The notes beneath the pieces are model-generated. The model was given only the letters and a program-made list of their open reading frames with translations. It was not told where the DNA came from and did not search any database. Of a DNA stretch of 42,722 nt, positions 34,745 to 42,722 are shown one piece after another (position 1 is the first letter of the stretch; the number at the start of each line of letters is the position of its first letter). Made by a program: the position numbers and the translations under genes. This stretch comes from Blastococcus sp. CT_GayMR20 (GTDB taxonomy: Bacteria > Actinomycetota > Actinomycetes > Mycobacteriales > Geodermatophilaceae): contig NZ_SPQM01000025.1 of assembly GCF_004570345.1 (NCBI RefSeq), positions 1-42,722 on the forward strand. The letters are read 5' to 3'.

Positions 34745-35777
34745 CGGGAAGCCCCTCCGCTGCCGGCCCGGCGTCGATCGGCCACGAATCTGACGACGTC
34801 CATGAGCCAGTCCCGGTCGGTCCGTAGCTGCAGGTGCCCTGCACCCGTCCGGCGCAGCGCGGTCGCGATCTCCGCGCGCTGGGCGGCCGCCTCCTCGGCG
34901 AACCGGGCGCGGACCTCCGGGTTGCCGGTCGGCACCTCCAGGGACTGGCCGCTCTCCGGGTCGACGACGGTCAGCAGGCCGACGTCCGGGAGCTCCAGCT
35001 CCCGCGGGTCGACCACCTCGATCGCGAGCAGCTCGTGCCGGGCGGACAACCGCCGCAGCGGGCGCTCCCAGTCGCTGTCGCCGAGGAAGTCGGAGATGAC
35101 CACGACCAGCCCGCGCCGGCGCGGCGGCCGCATCAGCGTCTCCATGGCGGCGGCCAGGTCGCCGCGCCGTCCCCCGGCCGCCCGGGGCGTGGCGACGACC
35201 GAGCGCAGCAGCCGCTCGGCGGCCAGCCGGCCCGGCATGGCCGGGAACCGGTCGACCCGCTCCCCCGTCGTGACGACGGCGCCCAGCCGGTTGCCGCCGT
35301 GCACGGTGAGGTGGCCGACGGCGGCGAGCCCGGCGATCGCGAGGTCTCGCTTCTGGCAGTTGGCGGTGCCGAAGTCCAGGCTCGCGGACAGGTCGACGAC
35401 CGCCCACGTCTCGAGCTCGCGGTCGGCGATGGTTTCTCGGACGTGCGGCACCTGGGTGCGCGCCGTCACCGGCCAGTCCATGCGCCGGACGTCGTCCCCC
35501 GGGTGGTAGGTGCGCGAGTCACCGGCCTCGGAGCCCGACCCGGGCACCAGCCCGAGGTGGTCGCCCTGCAGCAGCCCGTCGAGACGCCGCCGGACGGTGA
35601 GCTCGAGCCGGCGCAGCAGCACGTCGGCGGGACCGTCGGTGAAGCGCGGCGGAGCACCGTCGCCCGAGCCGGGCTCGATCCCGGAGCCCGGCGTCGCCGG
35701 GTGCAGGAGCAGCCCCTTGTGCTCCGGGGCGGGCTCGGCGGCGGTCGGCTGCAGTGCCGCGCCGCGACGACGGAGGA

Positions 35778-35781
<4 letters not shown>
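34741..35781 (-). CDS. Mirror copy: DUF58 domain protein
   Basis: Identical 346-residue product to 6942-7982, with 4-bp overlaps on both sides. Confidence 0.9.
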
Positions 35782-36983
<1,202 letters not shown>

Positions 36984-37034
36984 GGAACTCCCTGGTCGTG
37001 CCGGTCACTGACCCCCCGGCGTAGGAGAGCCGTC

Positions 37035-37055
37035 GACGGGACGGTGCGTCCCGTC
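37035..37055 (-). promoter_or_regulatory. Mirror copy: moxR leader hairpin
   Basis: Perfect 9-bp stem with a 3-base loop; same as 5668-5688. Confidence 0.33.
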
Positions 37056-37213
37056 CTGGGGCCAGTGTCCTACAGGTTCCTGGGACGGGTGGCCGGGCGC
37101 CGGGGAGCCGTGGGGAGGCGTCGCCGGTGTGCCGAGAAGTCGATCCGAAAAGTGCCGGAGACGCGCGTCCACACCCCTGCCCGTGAGCCGGAGCGGCTGC
37201 TACCGTTGGCAAC

Positions 37214-37283
37214 GCGTCGGGCAGCTCCCCCCGTGGCTGCCCGACGCCTTGACGTCCGGACCCGGTGACCGCTCCCGGGTCCG
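37214..37283 (-). terminator. Mirror copy: tandem hairpins after the NlpC/P60 gene
   Basis: The 9-bp and 12-bp stems of 5440-5509 on the other strand (37257-37283 and 37214-37247). Confidence 0.62.
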
Positions 37284-37297
37284 AGTACCGAAGAGGC

Positions 37298-38542
37298 TCA
37301 GGCGCTGGGCCGCACCGCGCCGGCGTAGTCGCCCCACCACATCGTCGACACCTTGACGACGTCGCCGCTCTGCGGCGCCTGGACCACCTTGTTGTTGCCC
37401 AGGTAGATCGCCACGTGCCGGATCGTGTCGGGGTCGGACGGGTCGTCGGCCCAGAACACCAGGTCGCCGGCGCGCAGCGCGTTGCTGGCCACCTTGGGCA
37501 GCGCCGCGTACTGCGCGCGGCTGTTGCGCGGGATCGAGATCCCGGCCTGGGCATAGGCGTACTGGGTCAGACCGCTGCAGTCGAAGCCGACGACCCCCTC
37601 GTCCGGGTCGAGGCCCGGTCCGGGTCCGCGGGTCCCGCCGCCACCCCAGGCGTACGGCGTGCCGAGGTAGCCCATGGCGGCGTCGATCGCCGTCGACGCG
37701 GCCGACGCGTCGCCGGAGCCGGCCTGGTTCTGGTTGCCCGAGGGCGGCGCCGGAGCGCGCGGCGGGGCGGGAGCGGGCCGGCTGATCTGCGCGGTGCGGT
37801 CGGCGGCGGCCTGTGCGCCGACGAGCGACTCGAGCTCCTGCTCGGCGGCGGCGAGCTCGGTCGTCAGCTGCGCCTGCTGGGAGGCCAGGGCGCCAGCCTG
37901 GGCCCGGGCGTCGATCTCGGCCGCCTGCGCCTCGACCAGCTTCTCCTCGGCGTGCTTCTGCAGTCCGGCAGCCGCCGTGACCGCCTCGCGGGCCACGGTG
38001 TCGGCCGCGGTCGCCTGCTCCTGGAGGACGGTGACGACGTCCAGGACGTCGCTGCGGTGGCTGCCGGCCGCCTCGAGGAGGGCGGCCCGCTCGATGAGCT
38101 GAGCGGGGTCACCGGCGGTGATCAGTGCGGCAGCACCGGAGTAGGTGCTGCCGTCCATGTAGCTGCGGCGCGCGAACGCGACGAGGTTCGCCCGCGCCAC
38201 GCCGAGGTCGGCCGTGGCCTGGGCGGCGGCGGCGGCCGCGGCGTCCGCCTGCTGCTGGGCGACCTCGTAGGCCGCCTGCATCGCCTGGTACTCGTCGAGT
38301 GCGATCACCGATCGCGACCGGGCTGCGTCCACCTGGTCCTGGGCCGCCTCGAGCGCACCGGAGAGCTCGCCGATCCGCGCCTCGACCTCGCGGGCCTTGG
38401 CCTCCGCGGTCGCGATCTCGGAGTCGCTCGGACGGCGCGGGGCCGCATCGGCCACCGCGGGGGTCAGACCGATCAGGATCGCGGCTCCGACGGCGGCGCC
38501 GACCAGGCGCCGCACAGAACTGCTCCGCGTACCGCTGTCCAC
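37298..38542 (-). CDS. Mirror copy: RipA-like NlpC/P60 endopeptidase
   Basis: Identical 414-residue secreted product to 4181-5425 (Cys322, His376, Gln388). Confidence 0.91.
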   Translation of the reverse strand: MDSGTRSSSVRRLVGAAVGAAILIGLTPAVADAAPRRPSDSEIATAEAKAREVEARIGELSGALEAAQDQVDAARSRSVIALDEYQAMQAAYEVAQQQADAAAAAAAQATADLGVARANLVAFARRSYMDGSTYSGAAALITAGDPAQLIERAALLEAAGSHRSDVLDVVTVLQEQATAADTVAREAVTAAAGLQKHAEEKLVEAQAAEIDARAQAGALASQQAQLTTELAAAEQELESLVGAQAAADRTAQISRPAPAPPRAPAPPSGNQNQAGSGDASAASTAIDAAMGYLGTPYAWGGGGTRGPGPGLDPDEGVVGFDCSGLTQYAYAQAGISIPRNSRAQYAALPKVASNALRAGDLVFWADDPSDPDTIRHVAIYLGNNKVVQAPQSGDVVKVSTMWWGDYAGAVRPSA

Positions 38543-38652
38543 GTCGCCCGACCTCTTCCGACTCGACCCAGCGGCACCCGGGAGGGCACCGCTGGGTTCG
38601 AGATCGACCGGATCGGGTGATCCGTTGAACGCGTCTCACCCCGAAGGGGGAG

Positions 38653-38727
38653 CTGACGGACCCCGTCCTCGCCCTCCCGGGCACCGCCCCGAGCAGGCCG
38701 AGGGGTGGGGAGGAGGGGGTCCGTCAG
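38653..38727 (-). terminator. Mirror copy: long-stem repeat after the acyl-CoA synthetase
   Basis: The 12-bp stem of 3996-4070 on the other strand. Confidence 0.52.
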
Positions 38728-40259
38728 TTGATCTGGCGCTCGGAGTCCTTCCAGAACGACTCGCGGAGCTTGAACTTCTGGATCTTGCCGGTCGCCGTCC
38801 GCGCCAGTTCGTCGCGGAAATGGATGCGCTTGGGGATCTTGTAGCCGGCGATCTTGCCGCGGCAGTGGGCGATGATCTCCTCCTCGGTGACCTGTTCGCC
38901 CTCCCCCACGACGACGATCGCGGTCACCATCTCGCCCCACTTGTCGTCGGGGACGCCGATGACGGCGACCTCCGCGACGGCCGGGTGGCTGAAGACGACG
39001 TCCTCCACCTCGATGGACGACACGTTCTCGCCGCCGGTGATGATCACGTCCTTCTTGCGGTCGGAGATCGTCAGGTAGCCGCCGTCGTCGATCGTGCCCC
39101 CGTCACCGGTGTGGAACCAGCCGCCCTCCAGGGCCTCCCCCGACGCGTCCGGGTTCTCCCAGTAGCCGGCGAGCACCGTGTTGCCCCGGGCCAGGACCTC
39201 GCCGGACTCGCTGACCTGCAGCCGGGTGCCGAGCGCCGGGACGCCGGCGCGGGACAGCCGCTTGGCGCGCTCGTCGGCGTCCAGCTCGTCGTACTCGGCG
39301 CGCGGGCGGTTGATCGTCAGCAGCGGCGCGGTCTCAGTGAGTCCGTAGATCTGGTTGAACTCCCAGCCCAGTTCGGCCTCGACCCGGGCGATGGTCTTCG
39401 ACGGCGGCGGGGCGCCGGCCACGATGATCCGCACCCTGTCCCGGCCGGGGATCTCGCCGTCCCAGTCGGCGGCGGCCTCGAGGACGGCGTTCCAGACGGC
39501 GGGCGCCCCGGCCAGCACGGTGACCCCGTGCCGGTCGACCCGGCGGAGGATCTCGGCGCCGTCGATCTTGCGGATCACGACCTGGCGCGCCCCGAGCCCG
39601 GCCATGGTGTACGGCAGACCCCAGCCGTTGCAGTGGAACATCGGGAGCGTGTGCATGTAGACGTCGCGGTCGCTCACCTGCATGTGCATGCCGAAGGTGA
39701 CCGCGTTGACCCACAGGTTGCGGTGGGTCATCTGCACGCCCTTGGGCCGGGCGGTCGTCCCGCTGGTGTAGTTGATCGTCGCGGTCGCTTCCTCGTCCGG
39801 TTCGGCCCACGCGCGCGGCTCGGTGTCGAAGCGCAGCAGCTGCTCGTACTCCTCGCCCGTGCCGAACCGGTGCTCGGCCTCGATGCCCTTCAGCGTCGAC
39901 TCGAGCTCCGGGTCGACCAGCAGCACGCGGGCGCCGGAGTGGCCGACGATGTAGCTGACCTCCTCGGGCGACAGTCGGAAGTTGATCGGCACCGCCACCC
40001 GCCCCGACGACGGCACCGACAGCAGCAGCTCCAGCAGGCGCGCGGAGTTGTGGCTGACGATCGCGACCCGCTCGCCCTCCCCGATGCCCAGCTCGTCCAG
40101 CCCGGCCTGCAGGGCCCGGCCGCGGCGGGCGACCTCGCGGTAGCTCACGTCCCCCAGGGACGGCGCGGGCTGCGTCGGCTCGTCGACGATCCCGACGCGG
40201 TCGCCGTAGACGAGCTCCGCCCGGTCGAGGAAGTCGCGGGTGGTCAAGGGCACGCGCAT
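38724..40259 (-). CDS. Mirror copy: AMP-forming acyl-CoA synthetase
   Basis: Identical 511-residue product to 2464-3999, with YTSGTTARPKG and Lys492. Confidence 0.92.
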   Translation of the reverse strand: MRVPLTTRDFLDRAELVYGDRVGIVDEPTQPAPSLGDVSYREVARRGRALQAGLDELGIGEGERVAIVSHNSARLLELLLSVPSSGRVAVPINFRLSPEEVSYIVGHSGARVLLVDPELESTLKGIEAEHRFGTGEEYEQLLRFDTEPRAWAEPDEEATATINYTSGTTARPKGVQMTHRNLWVNAVTFGMHMQVSDRDVYMHTLPMFHCNGWGLPYTMAGLGARQVVIRKIDGAEILRRVDRHGVTVLAGAPAVWNAVLEAAADWDGEIPGRDRVRIIVAGAPPPSKTIARVEAELGWEFNQIYGLTETAPLLTINRPRAEYDELDADERAKRLSRAGVPALGTRLQVSESGEVLARGNTVLAGYWENPDASGEALEGGWFHTGDGGTIDDGGYLTISDRKKDVIITGGENVSSIEVEDVVFSHPAVAEVAVIGVPDDKWGEMVTAIVVVGEGEQVTEEEIIAHCRGKIAGYKIPKRIHFRDELARTATGKIQKFKLRESFWKDSERQIN

Positions 40260-40311
40260 GCCGGCTCCCGGGGTGCGGAGGATCTGATGCCTGTCACGCT
40301 AACCGCCACGG

Positions 40312-41070
40312 TCAGGCGCGCGCGACCACTCCCGGCAACGCCGTGCCGATCGGCTCACGGACGACGAGATCAGCGACGTCGTCGTAGGGCGTCGCCTGCG
40401 CGTTGACGACGACGAGCCGGGCGCCCGCGCCGACGGCGACGTCGGACAGCCCCGCGGCCGGCCACACCTGCAGCGACGTGCCGACCGCGAGGAACAGGTC
40501 GCAGTCAGCGGCAGCCGCGGTGCACGCCGCCACCACCCGCTCGTCGAGGAGCTGCCCGAAGTAGACGGTGGCCGACTTCAGGATGCCGCCGCACACCAGG
40601 CACACGGGGTCGGGCTCCCCCGCCGCGACCCGGTCCAGCGCCGCCCGCATCGTCGTCCGGTCGTCGCAGTCGACGCACACGACCTCGTGCACCGTGCCGT
40701 GGATCTCGTGCACCAGCGCCGGATCCGACCCGGCCGCCTGGTGCAGCCCGTCGATGTTCTGGGTGACCAGCGCGCGCAGCCGCCCCTGCCGCTCGAGGTC
40801 CACGAGGGCCGCGTGGCCGGCGTTCGGCTGCGGGTCGGCGCGCTGCATGGCCTGGCGCAGGAGCCACGACCGGCGCCGGATGTCGGGGTCGGCGAGGTAG
40901 TACGACAGGGTCACGAGCTTCTCGGCGTCCGGATCTTTGGTCCACACGCCGTTCGGACCCCGGTAGTCGGGGATGCCGCTGTCCGTGGAGATCCCGGCAC
41001 CGGTCAGCACGGTGATCCGCCGGGCGCTCGTCAGCCACGCGGGGAGCGGGTGCGGGACTGCGCCGGTCAC
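40312..41070 (-). CDS. Mirror copy: sirtuin deacylase
   Basis: Identical 252-residue product to 1653-2411 (His124, four zinc cysteines). The -10 candidate is at 41077-41082. Confidence 0.91.
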   Translation of the reverse strand: MTGAVPHPLPAWLTSARRITVLTGAGISTDSGIPDYRGPNGVWTKDPDAEKLVTLSYYLADPDIRRRSWLLRQAMQRADPQPNAGHAALVDLERQGRLRALVTQNIDGLHQAAGSDPALVHEIHGTVHEVVCVDCDDRTTMRAALDRVAAGEPDPVCLVCGGILKSATVYFGQLLDERVVAACTAAAADCDLFLAVGTSLQVWPAAGLSDVAVGAGARLVVVNAQATPYDDVADLVVREPIGTALPGVVARA

Positions 41071-41222
41071 CGTTCCACCGTAGGCACCGAGGTTTCCGGA
41101 CGGGTGATCGAGGTCACCGGGTGAAGCAAGGGTCGCCTCACCCGATGCCGCGGGCGCTGACCTGGGATGATCGCGGGTGGACAACCGAGCGCGAGGAACG
41201 ACCGAGGGGTAGGCGCAGAAGA

Positions 41223-42722
41223 GTGGCAGCCAGCAAGGACAGCTTCGGAGCCCGGGCGACGCTCACCGTCGACGGCAACGACTACGACATCTTCCGGCTC
41301 GACGCGGTGGAGGGCTCCGAGAAGCTGCCCTTCAGCCTCAAGGTCCTGCTGGAGAACATGCTGCGCACCGAGGACGGCGAGGACATCACCGCCGACCACA
41401 TCCGGGCGATCGCCAACTGGGACCCGAACGCGGAGCCGGACCAGGAGATCCAGTTCACCCCGGCGCGCGTGGTCATGCAGGACTTCACCGGCGTGCCCTG
41501 CATCGTCGACCTCGCCACGATGCGCGAGGCCATGGCCGAGCTCGGCGGCGACCCCCAGAAGATCAACCCGCTCGCGCCCGCCGAGATGGTCATCGACCAC
41601 TCGGTCATCGCCGACATCTTCGGCACGCCGGACTCGTTCGAGCGCAACGTCGACCTGGAGTACCAGCGCAACGGGGAGCGCTACCAGTTCCTCCGCTGGG
41701 GTCAGGGCGCGTTCAGCGACTTCAAGGTCGTCCCCCCGGGCACCGGGATCGTGCACCAGGTCAACATCGAGCACCTCGCGCGCGTGATCTTCCCGCGGCA
41801 GGAGGGGGACCGGGTCATCGCCTACCCCGACACCTGCGTCGGGACCGACTCCCACACCACGATGGTCAACGGCATCGGCGTCCTGGGATGGGGCGTCGGC
41901 GGCATCGAGGCCGAGGCGGCCATGCTCGGCCAGCCCGTGTCGATGCTCATCCCGCGCGTGGTCGGCTTCAAGCTCACCGGCGAGCTGCCGGACGGGGCCA
42001 CCGCGACCGACCTGGTCCTCACGATCACCGAGATGCTGCGCCAGCACGGCGTGGTCGGGAAGTTCGTGGAGTTCTACGGCGCCGGCGTCTCCGCCGTCCC
42101 GCTGGCCAACCGCGCCACGATCGGCAACATGAGCCCGGAGTTCGGCTCCACGGCGGCGATGTTCCCGATCGACGAGGAGACGGTCACCTACCTGGAGCTG
42201 ACCGGCCGCTCGAAGGAGCAGGTCGCCCTGGTGGAGGCCTACGCCAAGGAGCAGGGCCTCTGGCACGACCCGTCCCGCGAGCCGGCCTTCTCCGAGTACC
42301 TCGAGCTCGACCTGGCCACCGTCGTCCCGTCGATCGCCGGCCCCAAGCGCCCGCAGGACCGCGTCGCGCTCACCGACGCCAAGGCCTCGTTCCGGGAGGC
42401 GCTGCCCACGTACGCGCCGATCGACGAGATGCAGAAGGACGACGACGACGCGCCCCGCGACGCCGGGTCCGCCGTCGACGAGGCGGTCGAGGAGACCTTC
42501 CCGGCCTCGGACCCGGCCAGCCCCTTCGCGCACGGCAACGGTGAGTCGGGCAAGCCGCACGGCGCCTCCCACGGCCCGGTGACGGGCGACCGGCCCTCGA
42601 AGCCGACGCGCGTCGTCATGGAGGACGGCACGGAGACCGAGGTCGACCACGGACACGTCGTGATCGCGGCCATCACCTCCTGCACCAACACCTCCAACCC
42701 GCAGGTGATGATCGGCGCGGCC
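41223..42722 (+). CDS. acnA: Mirror copy: aconitate hydratase, 3' part cut off by the window edge
   Basis: The same 500 codons as 1-1500, ending at the same base. The cluster-ligand Cys codon is at 42681-42683. Confidence 0.95.
   Translation, partial: MAASKDSFGARATLTVDGNDYDIFRLDAVEGSEKLPFSLKVLLENMLRTEDGEDITADHIRAIANWDPNAEPDQEIQFTPARVVMQDFTGVPCIVDLATMREAMAELGGDPQKINPLAPAEMVIDHSVIADIFGTPDSFERNVDLEYQRNGERYQFLRWGQGAFSDFKVVPPGTGIVHQVNIEHLARVIFPRQEGDRVIAYPDTCVGTDSHTTMVNGIGVLGWGVGGIEAEAAMLGQPVSMLIPRVVGFKLTGELPDGATATDLVLTITEMLRQHGVVGKFVEFYGAGVSAVPLANRATIGNMSPEFGSTAAMFPIDEETVTYLELTGRSKEQVALVEAYAKEQGLWHDPSREPAFSEYLELDLATVVPSIAGPKRPQDRVALTDAKASFREALPTYAPIDEMQKDDDDAPRDAGSAVDEAVEETFPASDPASPFAHGNGESGKPHGASHGPVTGDRPSKPTRVVMEDGTETEVDHGHVVIAAITSCTNTSNPQVMIGAA

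Overview
The whole 42.7 kb window is one near-perfect inverted repeat. Bases 1-21293 reappear as their exact reverse complement at 21430-42722, so base i pairs with base 42723-i. Only 136 bp in the middle (21294-21429) are unpaired. The window therefore holds about 21.4 kb of unique sequence, read out and back. The right-hand copy stops inside a glycerophosphodiester phosphodiesterase gene, and both window ends lie at the same codon of an aconitase gene. This is best explained by a fold-back chimera (MDA or library hairpin) that an assembler walked in both directions, not by natural gene duplication. Treat every second-arm gene as the same locus until reads across the centre show otherwise.

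Organism: the DNA is very GC-rich (by eye above 70 %), with strong G/C in third codon positions, frequent GTG starts and many 4-bp ATGA/GTGA gene overlaps. Gene content is actinobacterial: a GpgS glucosyl-3-phosphoglycerate synthase, and an aconitase / NlpC-P60 / MoxR / DUF58 / VWA order like Mycobacterium tuberculosis acn-ripA-ripB-moxR1-Rv1480-Rv1481. A free-living high-GC actinobacterium, possibly Geodermatophilaceae-like, is my guess. No rRNA, tRNA, CRISPR array, transposase or phage gene was seen.

Layout of the unique half (left arm plus centre). (a) 1-8935, cell envelope and central metabolism: acnA (minus strand, 3' part missing), a divergent sirtuin and AMP-forming acyl-CoA synthetase, a RipA-like secreted peptidoglycan hydrolase, then a tightly overlapping moxR-DUF58-VWA operon. 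(b) 8948-11816: a minus-strand pair of quinone oxidoreductase-like and CocE/NonD-type hydrolase genes, then a small acidic protein. (c) 12149-18014: a minus-strand sugar cluster in the transcription order gpgS, GT4, GT2, SDR epimerase, MFS exporter. (d) 18176-21393: a plus-strand Gfo/Idh/MocA dehydrogenase, a medium-chain dehydrogenase and a glycerophosphodiesterase. Groups (c) and (d) diverge from a 161-bp intergenic region. They look like one functional block for making and perhaps exporting a glycosylated small molecule or lipid; the product is unknown.

Regulatory signals: strong G+C hairpins follow the acyl-CoA synthetase, the peptidoglycan hydrolase and the medium-chain dehydrogenase. 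Four genes (sirtuin, quinone oxidoreductase, small acidic protein, MFS) have a TA-N3-T/C hexamer exactly six bases before the start codon, the layout expected of leaderless actinobacterial transcripts.
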